Position numbers and translations under genes: made by a program | The notes under the pieces: model-generated | Seen by the model: only the letters and a program-made list of their open reading frames with translations | The model's database searches: none | Told to the model about the DNA's origin: nothing | Assembly (NCBI GenBank): GCA_019009955.1 | Contig: CM032228.1 | Location: forward strand, 202,788,501 to 202,852,500 | Length of the DNA: 64,000 nucleotides | Source of the DNA: Riptortus pedestris | Taxonomy: Eukaryota; Arthropoda; Insecta; Hemiptera; Alydidae | Direction of reading: 5' to 3' | Part shown: piece by piece, positions 1 to 12,370 of the stretch | How the letters are laid out: each line of letters starts with the position of its first letter | How positions within the stretch are numbered: the first letter of the stretch is position 1

Positions 1-307
1 TAATAATTTAATTAAATTTTAAATTAAAAACTATATAACACAGTAAATTTGTATCCTGGCTGAATTGAAATTCGTACTCATAGCTATCAATACCTCTACT
101 GCCACGATTATGGGAGGTGACTAGAGCAGTAATTTCTTCTCTTATACCAAACCTCTCCACCGATTTTGGAACTTATTAATTATCACCGATATGGAATGTA
201 GCTAAATATGCAAGCATAAAATTTAGCTTTGTATTATTCAGTTGTAATCTTTGAAAAAATGAATAATTATTTCAATATAAATAATGCCATGTATTCTCAT
301 CTTGAAT
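1..307. other. AT-rich intergenic DNA, no feature recognised
   Basis: No coding signal, RNA gene or recognisable repeat was seen in this stretch before the first family H fragment. Confidence 0.5.
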
Positions 308-369
308 TCTCTATTGTAAAACTTCACGTGGGAAATCTGCTTAGTTTACGCAGCCCCTGCGTGACGGAC
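308..369 (-). mobile_element. Family H 5'-end fragment
   Basis: Reading the minus strand, this is the first ~60 bp of the family H consensus: GTCCGTCACGCAGGGGCTGCG, then AAACTAAGCAGATTTCCC, then the ACGTGAAGTTTTACAATAGAGAA segment. The rest of the element is absent. The A-run just outside the 5' end matches the other copies. Confidence 0.8.
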
Positions 370-1265
370 TTTTTTGAATGTATGGTCTATAATTACTGTG
401 AATAGTTTGAAATACCGCAGAACATTCCTTTAATATTTTTAACGAATCTTTTTAACGGTGTCATACAAAAATAATTATAGAGGGAGAACACTTACGAAAC
501 AGTAACTAACTCTTCAGAAGCTCACCTGCAAAAAAGGAAAGAACAAGATATATAAAAGTAATTTAGGTAAATAAAGAAAACTTTATAATAAATTATGAAG
601 TGGGTATGCTGGCAGGTGGGTATCAAGAGCGTTTTTGGCGACACTTCTTATCGTGATCACTTAATGAAGTGTTTTGGCCCAATGTTATCAAATATAACAA
701 GAAAAAAAACACAATAAAAGGAGAAAACGAAAAATAAATATGCATTTAGTTATTATCACATGATTCGTATCATAGGAGACTGACATGAAATACTTTTAAA
801 AAGTAGCAAAATAATACAAATTTTAAAAACTTGAAGGCGTTTTCAAATGGTTAATAATTAAATCAGGTTCAAAAATTAATAAGCAAAGATATGACATTAT
901 AGTAAAACATATACCGAAAAGGTAAATGACAATAATATAATGAAGACGATAAACCATAAGAAACTTGTGATCATAAGAAATATTCTAAATATAGAATTGT
1001 ATAGAAGTGTTAAATCAAAAATACCTTCTAATATAAAACCAATGTCATATACAAAATACCAAAAACTGGGGCACATTAAACATAGGAGAAACAAGCCAAT
1101 ACATAAACAATGGAATAAAAGGGCATACATTTGACGTCAAAATGAATTAACCAAATAGTGCACTTGTTCACTACATAGCATAAACAATGACCACCATTTT
1201 ATATATAATGAAACACATATACTAGATTTAGAACTAAAAAACCAAAAGGATATCCAAAGAAATAG

Positions 1266-1266
<1 letters not shown>
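370..1266. other. AT-rich intergenic DNA, no gene recognised
   Basis: Short open frames exist here (for example around 897-1134 on both strands), but they are low-complexity, overlap each other and match no family I recognise. Nothing else was seen. Confidence 0.5.
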
Positions 1267-1316
<50 letters not shown>

Positions 1317-1325
1317 ATATATATG

Positions 1326-1379
<54 letters not shown>

Positions 1380-1380
1380 C
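1267..1380. repeat. Compound microsatellite (TA)n-(AC)n-(TA)n
   Basis: A long TA run is broken by short CTA and GTA interruptions, followed by about ten AC units and then TA again. Open frames over it encode only Tyr/Ile or Cys/Val repeats and are artefacts. Confidence 0.95.
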
Positions 1381-1544
1381 CAGTATAAGAATGCATGCAA
1401 CAATAAACATATATAGACAAGCTTAGCCCCATACATATATTGTAACATATCACAAACACACTTCAGTGCAACATAATATTAATAGATATAAATCATACTC
1501 TAGTACTCACATAACACTACAATGCTAAATATATTAATATAATA

Positions 1545-1680
1545 TTAAAATTGTAGCTATAATATGGTAATAGCTGTAATACAATGTGATAAAAGTTGTA
1601 ATATAATATGGTAATAGTTGTAATATAACATGGTAATAGTTGTAATATAATATGATAATAGCTACAATATCACAGGATGG
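1545..1680. repeat. Degenerate minisatellite, ~25-bp unit
   Basis: Units of the type AATATGGTAATAGTTGTAAT recur about five times with small changes (AGCTGTAAT, AGTTGTAAT, ATGTGATAA variants). It is AT-rich and has no coding meaning. Confidence 0.75.
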
Positions 1681-1997
1681 TAGGTATAATACCGTAATAA
1701 TCATAAAATGATAATAAAACATATATATACTAATTTAACTGTTATACAAACATGTAGGGCGTTGACCATACAGGCAGTGCATAACCTTAAGGAAAGTTGC
1801 AACCAGTTTACTTCATGTAACCAAGTACAATAACAAATATACCTTAGTATTTAAGTCATTCTAGTCTCGTAAGAACAAACAACATACCCCACACTGTATT
1901 TAACAATAGTAATTGCAATATATAATGTAGTACCTGTTAACAGCCTTAAGAAAGAGAAAATACAATTCTGAAAATATTGGCCTAGGCGTAAGCTTTT

Positions 1998-2114
1998 AGC
2001 AGATTTCCCTTTTGGGAACTCAGCTATTGAGGTAGTACTCACGACGCAATTTTCGAAATATTGTTTCAAATGTCCATCGACCCTACCTAGTAGACGATGA
2101 AAATGAGGTCCGTT

Positions 2115-2164
<50 letters not shown>

Positions 2165-2639
2165 CTGTTACCGCTGTAGCGGTCGCAATTTTGGTTTAAT
2201 CGTTACCAAACTCGATATTTAATCGTTTTATGTAAAAAGAAGATCAGGTTCTTTAATGGCTGAAATCCGACCAGTAGGAGGGGGGGGGGGTTAAAGGAGG
2301 AAAATTCTTAAAATCTCCGTTATTATGCGTTTGATCAACAAATTGAGTAGAACCAATCTTATTGGAAATGTAATGTTCTATAAATGTTTTTTATGTACGT
2401 ATATTCACTTTTCTTGATTCTTAACCGAAATATTTGCATTTTATAGTTTTCGGCCTTCAATAACGCCCCTCCACTCTCCTCATTTCGTATTAACAAGAAG
2501 GATTTATACTATGAGGCACTGTATTTGACGCATAAATGTCAAATATTGTTCTCATTGAACTTTTACTTTTTGAGAAAAATGAAAATACGTGGCGCACGTG
2601 GGGAATCTGCTTAGTTAACGCAGCCTCTGCGTGACGGAC
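1998..2639 (-). mobile_element. Family H full-length copy A
   Basis: Full-length minus-strand copy (~640 bp) of the dominant repeat. Both ends are present: the GTCCGTCACGCAG 5' end (right side in window coordinates, with AGAGGCTGCG variation) and the 3' palindromic end with AGCAGATTTCCC (left side). The core motifs are recognisable: GTTTGGTAACGAT, GACCGCTACAGCGGTAACAGACAAA and CGGACCTCATTTTCGTC. The microsatellite slot (2118-2160) holds about 22 AT units. A poly-G run near 2280 corresponds to the CCCCTCTAAACCCCCC segment of the core. No protein is encoded. Confidence 0.85.
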
Positions 2640-4347
2640 TTTTTTGTTACTAACATGTCTAAGTGTTTGTAAATCATTTAGTGCATTGTTAAATTGTGAT
2701 GCAAATGGAAATACAATTTTTGTTTGCCATATTTCGTCTTTGCCGCACACTTGTTGGTCCCTCTGAGAGGCGGGCCCTCAATATTTCTTCAGAGCCCAAT
2801 GTCCTAGTGGGGTTAGGAAATTATTTCATATCCTTGATCCCCTTCCCTAGGGCCCTTCAATAAATAATTAATCAGTTTTTTTATGTACATGAGTTAAGGG
2901 TAAAGTCGAACCAGAATTCAGAATGTTTAGTCTGTCCACCTTAAAGTATACTCGTACTTTGGATGTACCTACGATTTGGTATGGGTTACCTATGTCACTA
3001 TTATTGCTCATCCTGAGTTTAAAGGGCATTCATTAGCTAATTGCCTTTGTCTCAGAACTGAGATTGTATCCAGAATGTATTTGAGCTATCAATGTTTCTG
3101 CGATATGTGGTGCTCCATATATAATGAATTACTTCTCAATCCATGAACGATTTGTATATGAACTATACTTAAGAAGTTGCAGGGAACCTTTGCACGATAT
3201 CCGAAAACCATTTCGTATTGTGGTTGTTCATTTGCTAAAGGTTGTTATCTATTTACTCAAACTTGAGGGAGTCTCATACGTTCATACCAGGGTTACTTAA
3301 GTTGATCTTAAAGACGTATATGTGACGACGCCAGCTCATATTATTATTGTTTATGTTCTAGTGGTAGTGGCTAAATGCGTAGACGGTTTCTCCAAGTGAA
3401 GAGACACACATAGCTAAAAATGTTGTCAATCGTCGTTTCAATGGATGGCTTGGTGGTTTGTAATATTTTGTAACTCTTAAAGTGATACATATATTTACTT
3501 GGCTCGCTCATCTAATCCCACTAAGGGTGATAAGGGAATGTAAGAACATTAAATGCTCATGTGTGCCAATAACAAATAAATATCCAGGCGGTGTTAACCT
3601 ATGCCTTATGTTCGTTTTATACCACAATGGAGAAATCTGCTAAAGTTTACCCAGCCTCGGCGTGACTGACTTTTTTCCATAATCACGGACCACAATTTGA
3701 GCAATGAGCCTTAACAGGAGAAGATAAGATAGCCTGTTGGAATCCAAGATGGCAGAGCAATGCTGTCCTATGTTAATCCAACAAGTTAATTAATATCCAG
3801 CACCTCATGTACCTGCTTCCTCAGAACTATATATCCATACTAATCATCATTTGATTAAGGAGAACACACATCATCTCATTATGTTGAAACAATTGACCTG
3901 ATATATTAGTAGCTTCCAGCATATGTTCTATGAGATGGCCTGTTAAAATGTAATTATATTCCTTGATCAACTAACAAAGATGTAATAAAAAAACACACAG
4001 ATTGTAATGGTATTGAAAACTAAAAAGAATGTTTTTCGTAAGAATATCGTCGATTCTTAAATTCAAAAGACCAAAGCAAAACACAAAAATGATTGTGAAT
4101 CGATGTTGATCTATTACACAGGGAATACCCTGATACAAAGTGTGTGGTGTCCTTAAGTCAGTCAGTAATTTTTTTATTAGGCAGGGTCACATTACACTCC
4201 TGACAAATAGGCTTCTACAGGATAAATGAAGGTAAGAAGGTAAAGTGAGATAGAAAGCGCGTCATTGCAGCACATGGAAAATCAGGTTAGTCGTGTTTAG
4301 AAAGGTATCATGGTGGCTTATGACAAGATGAGAAATGAAATACGTTA
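2640..4347. other. Intergenic DNA with one family H 5' scrap (3631-3677)
   Basis: No gene was recognised. At 3631-3677 the minus strand carries a decayed family H 5' end (AGTCAGTCACGCCGAGGCTGGG followed by AGCAGATTTC). The remainder shows no repeat or coding pattern I can support. Confidence 0.5.
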
Positions 4348-5172
4348 GTCCGTAACGCAGGGGCTGCGTAAACTCAGCAGATTTTCCTCGATGATTAATA
4401 ATAGATATACCTACATACTACTAACACAACACCAGTGAATAAATACAAACGGTAATAAGAAATCTTTCCCCTGCCGGCGAGAAGCGTCTTAAATGTAAAC
4501 AAAAAGGTCTGCCAACGGATCACCGGAAAGAAAAACAGTAACTGAAACATATCACAATATAACATATTCATTTTATTGAAAACTATGTACAATACCTAGT
4601 ACTCTAATTTTAATGAATCAGAATAATTTTTATCTCAATCAATAAAACTTTAGTAGTCCAAGAATTTTAGACGGGGGAGGGTCACAACAACATATTTGCA
4701 TCTATCTCGTATAATAAAGGTCTCTGGGAAATAAATTTTGGTATTTAAGCTTTAAATAATGTGGTTTATTATATAACAGAGTATTGTTTATATAACACGA
4801 GTGGAAGTGGGGGTTTACTCAGCGCTGAAAACTGAAAAATGCAAAATATCTCGGTTAATGTTCATGATACAGAAAATATGTATATAACAATATTTATAGA
4901 ATATTTAATTTGCAATACGATTGGCTCAATACAATTTTTCGATCCGACTTATACTAACGGAAATATTTTTAATTTTCAACCCCCCCTCCCACTGGTCCGA
5001 TTTCAGTCATTAACGAACTTGATTTTCCTTTTTACATAAAACGATTAAATATGGAGTTTCAAAACGACCAGACTAAAATTGTTACTGCAAGAGCGTTAAC
5101 AGAAATATATATTTCAAACGTTGCGTCATGGGTAGGACCTCAATAGCTGATTTCCCCTAAGGGAAATCTGCT
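4348..5172 (+). mobile_element. Family H full-length copy C (long subfamily)
   Basis: Plus-strand copy of about 825 bp with both termini. Its 5' half is the 'long' type, with AACACAACACCA, a GAATAAATACAAACGGTAAT segment and CATCTATCTCGTATAATAAAGG. That half is shared with the copies at 42.0, 48.1 and 27.4 kb and differs from the copies at 7.9 and 41.1 kb. The core and 3' palindrome are the standard ones. The microsatellite slot is contracted to ATATATAT. Confidence 0.85.
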
Positions 5173-5640
5173 AAAACGTCATGAAAGGAACAAAATTAAT
5201 GTTAGCAATTAGGTTCAAAGCCTTCTTTCTGGGTAAGAATTGCTATAGGAGAAGTACTGACCAGGTCTGTGAGAATTATTGAGTAGAATAATTAGGTAAG
5301 CTATTTGACGAGAGAGGATTGTAAGTGAGAGCCTGACTGTAAGTTGATATAGAAGAGGGATTGGGATTGGTGAATAGGCTGATGAAGGTTGTCCAATCAG
5401 AGAGGCTAATACTTTGCGCCTTCCATTTCCTCTCATCACGCTTGATTTGGCACTGTTCCAATCAGTCCCCCCCACCCTAAAGCCCCCTGTCATCAAACCA
5501 ATCGCCATTATTACAGTTTTTTTTGTTCCTACACTTTGATTATGAAACAGGGCCGCTTTTATTACTGATAAAGTTATTACTAAATTATCAATTACTGGTG
5601 GATTTTATAAATGAATAAATAAATTCATCATCACAATCTA
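5173..5640. other. Intergenic DNA, no feature recognised
   Basis: Overlapping minus-strand frames around 5215-5508 have no recognisable domain. The stretch separates a family H copy from a piggyBac relic and may include the eroded 3' part of that transposon. Confidence 0.4.
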
Positions 5641-5649
5641 AAGACTACA

Positions 5650-6130
5650 CCTCCTGTTTGGAGCCAATGGGTCTTGCCGGAACTATTCATTCTTAGAATC
5701 ACTGAAGTCCATGAAGTATTTCCCAGTGTACAATAATCATAACATGGAATACATGTCACTAAAGTCAACACCTCCCATTTGAGAATTATATTCATTGACT
5801 TGGGCAGGACATATGATATTTTCTCTTTTTCTTTTCCCCCGTGACCATCTTGTACAATTTTCAACAGGCTCAGCACCTACATATGAACTTGCCGTTATTA
5901 CAAATTTGTTGTCATACCATTTAATCATGCTGCTACACTTTTTGTTATCAACGTATTCTTCATAACATCCTCTTCCCTATTTCATCCTCAATATTGAAAT
6001 GTTCCAACACTTCATTCATCTCATTTTTCTCTATTTGAAAATTTGCTTCATCCATTTTGGGGCATTTGTGTTCATATTCTCCTTCATCGTCGCTTTCTTC
6101 TTGACCATCTTTTCACCTCGACTTTTATAC
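5650..6130 (-). pseudogene. piggyBac-type transposase, decayed and internally deleted
   Basis: The minus strand encodes a clear piggyBac transposase C-terminal signature in 5737-5928: WYDNK, a basic patch (SRGKRKREN), then NEYNSQMGGVDFSDMY, which is the conserved YNxxMGGVDxxD region of DDE_Tnp_1_7 proteins. A stop and frameshift near 5737 push the continuation (LYTGKYFMDFSDSKNE) into another frame. Upstream (5930-6130) an acidic stretch (ESDDEGEYEH) resembles the N-terminal acidic region of such transposases. Most of the catalytic DDD core that should lie between them is missing, so the copy is internally deleted as well as frameshifted. Near 6608 a possible outer end reads ...CCTGTTAGGGG-TTAA, consistent with a piggyBac TTAA target. 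No matching opposite end was found. It cannot be functional. Confidence 0.8.
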
Positions 6131-7592
6131 GTATCTGTTAATTAAAATGGTAAGAAATAAAAATAAAATAATAAGAAATAAAATAAAATCATGCACCTTT
6201 CACAAATTTGTTGGCATTAGACCAAGGTGAATTTATGTACACCGTCATTAAACTCCATGCTCAAACTCTATTTACCTCCAGAATAGAAAATGAAACACAT
6301 AGGAACTTAAATACAATGCTTTAAAACTAATTTTGGTTCATATTTAAATCGAATAGCGTATATTTTAATAAATTAGAAACTTCCCTGGCAACTAGTGTGA
6401 AATAGGGTGGTAAACAATGGTGATTTGCTTCAGTATATTGTTAGTAGTTAACTCCAATAACAATAAATAGACTTTTGTCACATGTGCTCATGCTTGGGAG
6501 TCCTAGGGGGTGGACTGTGGTCCAAAAGGGGTATGAATAGAAGCAGTTGCTCCCTGGCTCTGTTAAATATGAACGGTGTCTTGAAAGACACATTGGCCTG
6601 TTAGGGGTTAAAACATTTTATCTTAAGGTATGACCAACAAACTTCATCCTCCTTCCCTCTTGATAATTTTCTTGGTATTGTATTTTGAGATCGAACAACA
6701 CTGTGTCAGGTGACCATGCCGGACTCGTCAATTACCGCTCTCACCCAGTCCCACTAAAGTAAATCAAGCTAGTTCAGAACTGAGAAGCTCAGATCTGTGT
6801 CAAAAGAGTTATACATATAAATTCATAGCTCATATTAGATTCGATAGAATGTAAACTCCTAGCTCGCCATCAGGGAAGAGAGTAAGCATAAAAAATGGAT
6901 ATGCATGTACACATCCCAATATACTTCTCTCCAGTAATTACAAAATTCAATCTGCAATGTTTAGTCGTCTGATGACGTAATATCATCGTCAAGTAGTCCC
7001 CCCGATAAACACAACATTGTAAATTAATACTTACAATATTTTCACATTATAACTTGTTTATTTGAGTAGTATTACACTAATTAATTTTCTTAAGTGCATG
7101 TTTATCTGAACTACTATATCTCATATAAAAAAGGCTACTGCGTTAGTAAGCTTAGCTAGTGCTATCCATAAAATATATCACCTACGTATATTTATACTTT
7201 CTTTGGATATTTTTTTACTGCTAACAGTTTTATTTTATCTACAACTAACCTGCTAAAGGGCGTCCTTTAGGGCTTGCAGAAATTCATCAATTTTAATTTC
7301 AGACCTTGATTTCTTGGTCATTTAGTTGAGCTCGGTAACAAAGCTATATTGCTCAAAGAATAATTTATTATGTAGCAAGAATAATAAAATATATAACGTT
7401 ATATTAAGATATCTCTTTAATCTAAATATAATTTATAATCTAGAAATCGTAAAGATTGTTCATACAACAACGTATATGTGGTAGCAGCTCAAATATTAAC
7501 ATAAAATGGAAGCAACATGTCATGAATTCAGGCGTCAATCCGAACCAAATCTTCATAAAAGGATGCCGCCCTCCTTCCCCGCATAAAAAAAA
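6131..7592. other. Non-coding DNA; possible piggyBac 5' end at 6601-6611
   Basis: No coding region was recognised. The 6590-6611 stretch ends GGGG followed by TTAA and could be the outer terminus of the piggyBac relic to its left. The rest is unremarkable AT-rich sequence. Confidence 0.4.
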
Positions 7593-7794
7593 GTCCGTCC
7601 CGCAGGGGCTGCGTAAACTAAGCAGATTTCCCACGTGAAGTTATACAATACAGAAATCTCCATACGATAGCCGAACAGTTACGGCAAAGGGCCAAACTAG
7701 CTTTTGGGGGGGAATTCAAAAATCCGTCAAAAATTTCGAAAATTCCGTCATGAGTACAACCTCAATAGCTGATTTCCCTTGAGGGAAATCTGCT
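7593..7794 (+). mobile_element. Family H copy D, internally deleted (~200 bp)
   Basis: Both ends are intact (GTCCGTCCCGCAGGGGCTGCG; GATTTCCCTTGAGGGAAATC-TGCT), but the whole core and microsatellite slot are lost. The 5' section (GCCGAACAGTTACGGCAAAGG) is the same module as in the copy at 51.8 kb, so the two belong to one subfamily. Confidence 0.85.
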
Positions 7795-7946
7795 AAAAAC
7801 ACCTATTTAATTTAAGAAATACATAAATTTTAGATAAATAAAAACGTGATAAAAGAAATGAAAGAAAATATATTCTATAATCATAAATAATAAATCAATG
7901 GAAATAGTTCCATAATAATATTAAATTCAAAAGGCAAATAACAAAA

Positions 7947-8569
7947 GTCCGTCACGCAGGGGCTGCGTAAACTAAGCAGATTTCCCACGTGATGTTTTAC
8001 AATAGAGAAATCCGTCTAAAACAGCTGTAGTAGGAAGGGATCTCTAAACCTATTCACGAGGGACGAATAGTTCTGGAAACGGCCACCAGAGCTCTTGGCG
8101 GAGAGTCCGGAACGGCGGGGTTCCGTCGATCACACACACAATACAAATGCAAATATCTCGGTTAATATTCAAGATACAGAATAAATGTATAGAACAATAT
8201 TTATAGTAAATTTAATTTACAATAAGATTGATTCTATACAATTTTTCGATCCGACGCATAATAACGGAGATATTTGGAATTTTCAAAAATCCCCCCTCTA
8301 AACCCCCCTCCCACTGGTCCGATTTCAGCCATTAACGAACTTGATCTCTCTTTTTACGTAAAACGCTTAAATATGAAGTTTGGTAACGATCAAACAAAAA
8401 TTACGACCGCTAGAGCGTTAACAGACAAATATATATATATATATATATATATAATTTTGAACGGACCTCATTTTCGTCATCTCCTGGGTAGGATCGATGG
8501 ACATTTGAGGAAATTTTTCAAAACTCGCGTCATGAGTACGACCTCAATAGCCCTTAAGGGAAATCTGCT
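7947..8569 (+). mobile_element. Family H copy E, nearly full length
   Basis: Plus-strand copy of about 620 bp. Its 5' module (GTAGTAGGAAGGGATCTC, CACGAGGGACGAATAGTTC, GGAAACGGCCACCAGAGCTC) is almost identical to the copy at 41.1 kb. The (TA)n slot lies at 8428-8452. The 3' palindrome is damaged: CTGATTT is missing before CCCTTAAGGG. An open frame across it (8274-8678) is not a gene. Confidence 0.88.
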
Positions 8570-9730
8570 AAAATTATGTCTCCACATATATGTACGTAAT
8601 AGTTTATGGGCCAATGGAAATCCCATTCATATGACGGGTCAATTTACCGGAGGGAAGCAGGGCACTCTCAACACCTAACTGGAGTTTTAAGGGAATTGTG
8701 CAGAATGACAGAGTCGATGTACATGTATATAGACATATACAAGGAAGGAAAGATTTGGACTAAAATGATCTACATACGAGCTCTGGAACGCCCTGGCACG
8801 CTAAGGACAATCTATAATAATAACTTGCGATATGAATCAATAAAACTGCAATAAATTGTTTATTATTAAACCATGCAAGTACCTAATTCATATTACACAC
8901 ACATTCCACAGCAACGAGATAAAATTTTTCTAATTAGATGTCCATTCCAATTTTAGGAATATGCATTCCCTTCATTAAACTATATTCATTGTGACTGTCA
9001 CTAAAAAAAATATTGCCCCACGAAATCAAATAAAGGGCCAAGTGACACAGAGGTAGAAAAGGTAAGCCCCGAGTTAGAGGGTAGTAAGGGGAGGCTAACA
9101 ATCTCTCTGGCGAGGGCAACATTTGGTAATTAGTGAATAGGTACACCAGGAACATGGCCGTCCTTCCAAACTGTCAGATTTATAGCAGCAACAGACCCCA
9201 AACGCCTGTCAGAGCCACATAGTCTCAACTCTGTGCAAATTTGATTGACCCATTGGCCTAAATACAATATAATAGCTCTAGGACAATGAGAATGAAACCG
9301 CGTGTCTACACCACAGACCACCACCAGCCCCATATTTGCATCCTATATTATTCATTTATTAACAGGACGAATAATATAGCAACGATGTTTATTTGAGGAG
9401 TGTGTCTTCAGGAAAACGAGGCAGCCATGACAGACTGGCAATACCAGTTTAATGTTATTACGGTGAACTCACGGGTTCTGACCAGGCATGGGGTAAGGAT
9501 TCGGCATCCCCCCCTCCTTTCCAATCCAATTTCCTCCAGACTATAAAATGGAGGTTTTTAATTGATAAAGAGGCATGCAAATCTTCGACTGGGAAATGAC
9601 CACATTATGGTTGGTAGGCAGGTATAGGAAGTGCAAACGGCCACGAAGAGGTAATCAACAGAATGAGGAAGAAAATTTGTGGTTCAAAAAGTCCCAAGTG
9701 AAGGACCGTTAAAACTTTTCGACAAAAAAG
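8570..9730. other. Intergenic DNA, no feature recognised
   Basis: Short open frames on both strands (for example 8934-9333 minus) have no recognisable family. No repeat was identified. Confidence 0.45.
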
Positions 9731-9950
9731 ATTATTTATTTATTAACGTGCGACTAACGCTAATTGAAACGGGTTATCTGTTGGTTAACACCTATTTCTA
9801 GCCAGGGAGGGACTAAGGATTTTATTTAATGAGTTCGTCACTATATAATTTCCGATTGTCCAGGTGAGAGTCGACCTCAGGACTCTAGGTTTACCAAGTG
9901 AGATTAAGACCAATGCCTAATTATATTCATTAATTACACCTCAGTCCCCT
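9731..9950 (-). mobile_element. tRNA-derived SINE (family S), diverged copy 1
   Basis: Read on the minus strand this has GGTAAACCTAGAGT and a decayed B box, then CTAGAAATAGGTG, and ends in a TAATAAATAAAT tail. The same order is seen in the better copies at 20.6, 51.4 and 58.5 kb. The B box is mutated (GAGGTCGACTCTCACC). Confidence 0.75.
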
Positions 9951-10078
9951 AATAAAGGTTAGCTTTCAGAGTTTAAACAACGTATTAACAAAATAGGATT
10001 AGTTCTTTATCTTACGTAAAGATGCATCCTAAAGAATAGTACGGAATCATATTATCAAAAGTGCAGATCTCTCACTTA

Positions 10079-10079
<1 letters not shown>

Positions 10080-10149
<70 letters not shown>
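10080..10149. repeat. (CT)n microsatellite
   Basis: About 35 uninterrupted CT units, followed by a C/T-rich stretch to about 10170. Confidence 0.97.
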
Positions 10150-10152
<3 letters not shown>

Positions 10153-10170
10153 CCTCCCCCTCCTCCTCCC

Positions 10171-11848
10171 AGCTTGCGACGCGCTTTGGAATTTTCTATT
10201 CAAAATCGGCCTTTTCAAATTTCTCTAATTATAGAAACAAGTTGCGGAAACTTTGTCATTTGAGGGGCAATTCTAAAGGAAATTAGTTGGAGTTACTTAA
10301 AGCCTCCGTTGATTGAGAAGAGTTGATGGTAGGAAACATGTCTTACTCCAGGTCTTGGCACCTTTACCAACTCTGGCTCAAGTTCTAAAGACACCCACTT
10401 AAGTAAACTTCTCTTCAAATAACAACCCTTCCTACGATTCGTCTTAATTTACATTCTAATTTCCACTGGATAATTTGTGGAGTAGACTACGAAGCATACA
10501 TACACACATTTATTACCAATGCATCTAACTTTAGATATTTCCATTCGGAGCTTGAATTTAAATGTATTATAAAACAACATAATGCAAGAAGAGGAGGACT
10601 CTACAGTTGGTGTGGAGTTTCGTTTTCGTCCCTCGTCTATAAGAGTGTTAACATAAATGTTATTCAAACAAGGTAATTAAGGTCAGGTCTCTCTATGCTT
10701 TTAATAAATCTCATTTGGACAACCAGACAACTCCCTAGTCACCTGTCAAATTTAATATACAAAATACTTTGCTTTACTCCCTTTAAAATGATTTTATTCG
10801 AAAGAGTTATATCCGTTTCAATGCACAGGATTAAAAAATGCCATAGTATCAGTCTATGATAAAAAACTTCTGTATCACAAAAAAAAAATTAAAAAATTTT
10901 TCCATTTCTTATTCTCCTTCCTCAACCCTCCCCCTCTCTATTAGTCGATTTTAAGGAAATGAACAAACAACTAAATGTTGCAGATCTTAAGTGAAATGTT
11001 AGCATTCTGTGGCTAATCGTTTTTCCCTTATACGAAATAAGTACTAATAAACGGACGTAAAGGCCAAATGATGTGAATATGTATTCTAGGGGGGTTCATT
11101 AAGAGTTTAATAAAAGAGAAAACTCCTCGCAGGGATTGGTTTACACCCAAAGAATTTTTAAATAAGTTATGAGAGTGGGTGAGAAACAATCAGGCTTAGT
11201 GGAGGTAATGCCGGGGCGGTTATCGACTCAAGGTGGACAGATAGAGGGAGCCAGTGCTCTTATTAAAACTTTATCCCCCTAGAGGTGACCTAATCCCAGC
11301 TTCCAATTTGAGGCCGGGTAATCCTAGCTCGCCACCGCTCTCTACCGGCCAGGTAATGAACCCCAAATAAAAATGTATAGAACCGTCTCCAATACAAACA
11401 ATTCCCACCTCACCACAATACTATTCCCCTAACACCCTTTTACTGCTCCCTTTACTGCCGGGGTATTAGTTATAAGGCGTGATAAAACTCAACTCCATTT
11501 AAAAACAACAACCTTTCAGGAACGTGTTCACATCACTACAATATATTGGAATTTAAACTAATCAAAGCTGTTGTCTTCGGGCACGTTTTAACTAAAAAGT
11601 CGGACAATTGAGCATGCTGTGTAAACCAGCGTTTGGCATAATCTTAAGTACTGTTACAAACTCTGGCTTTGGAGGCGTGATTACGTAAATGTTCTGATAT
11701 AGGTTCGTTATCAAGGTTTCAATAAAAGGCCAATCTCTCCAATATAAAAGAACACTTCAACACACAGCTGTTTCAGAGCAAAACTCCATTTTCAATGTTA
11801 CAAAAAATTCAATTCAATAAAAATTCACTATATCTAAAAAAAAAAAAC
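10171..11848. other. Intergenic DNA, no feature recognised
   Basis: No supported gene. A relatively GC-rich island around 11200-11350 contains no ORF or motif I recognise. Confidence 0.45.
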
Positions 11849-12370
11849 GTCTGTCACGAAGGGGCTGCATAAACATACTTGGTATGGTGGTTGTGGTATG
11901 ACACACTGATCTACTCTACTGATCACCATATATACTCTATTACTACATAAAAATCAAATGAGTAGAACTGAAGACTGAAAACTAGAAACTACGAATAACC
12001 CGATTAATATATGACTTAAGAAAAAATGTAACCAACAACAATTGTAGAGAGCCAATAGTTTAACAAGATTGGTTATATAATACATTTTGATCCAACTCAT
12101 TATAACAGAAATATTTTGTGAAATCGTGTATGGGACAAAATACCATTTGCAAGAAGATTGGCTATATCCAATTTTCGATTCGACTCATAGTAGCAGAGAT
12201 ATTTTGAATTAACGATTCTCTCCCACTTTAGTTTTACATAAAACGCTACACACACGCACGCACACACACATAATTTTGATCGGAACTCATTTTCGTCATG
12301 TTCTAGGTAGGACCAATGGGAATTTGAGGAAAACATTAATTGCTAATTTCCCATAAGGGGAAATCTTTTA
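11849..12370 (+). mobile_element. Family H copy F, degraded
   Basis: Plus-strand copy preceded by an A-run. The 5' end GTCTGTCACGAAGGGGCTGC and the 3' end ATTTCCCATAAGGGGAAATC are recognisable but mutated. The microsatellite slot holds a CA-type repeat (12249-12270) instead of TA. The core includes two TCGATTCGACTCAT-like segments, suggesting a local duplication. Confidence 0.75.

Noticed and set aside
1137..1459. Open frames of 86-103 residues on the minus strand
   Set aside because: Translation of a TA/AC microsatellite (Tyr-Ile and Cys-Val runs).
6601..6611. Complete piggyBac element with two ends
   Set aside because: Only one candidate terminus (GGGG-TTAA) was found; no matching opposite end.
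8274..8678. 134-residue ORF
   Set aside because: Lies across a family H copy (core, TA slot and 3' palindrome); the equivalent frame is not conserved in sister copies.
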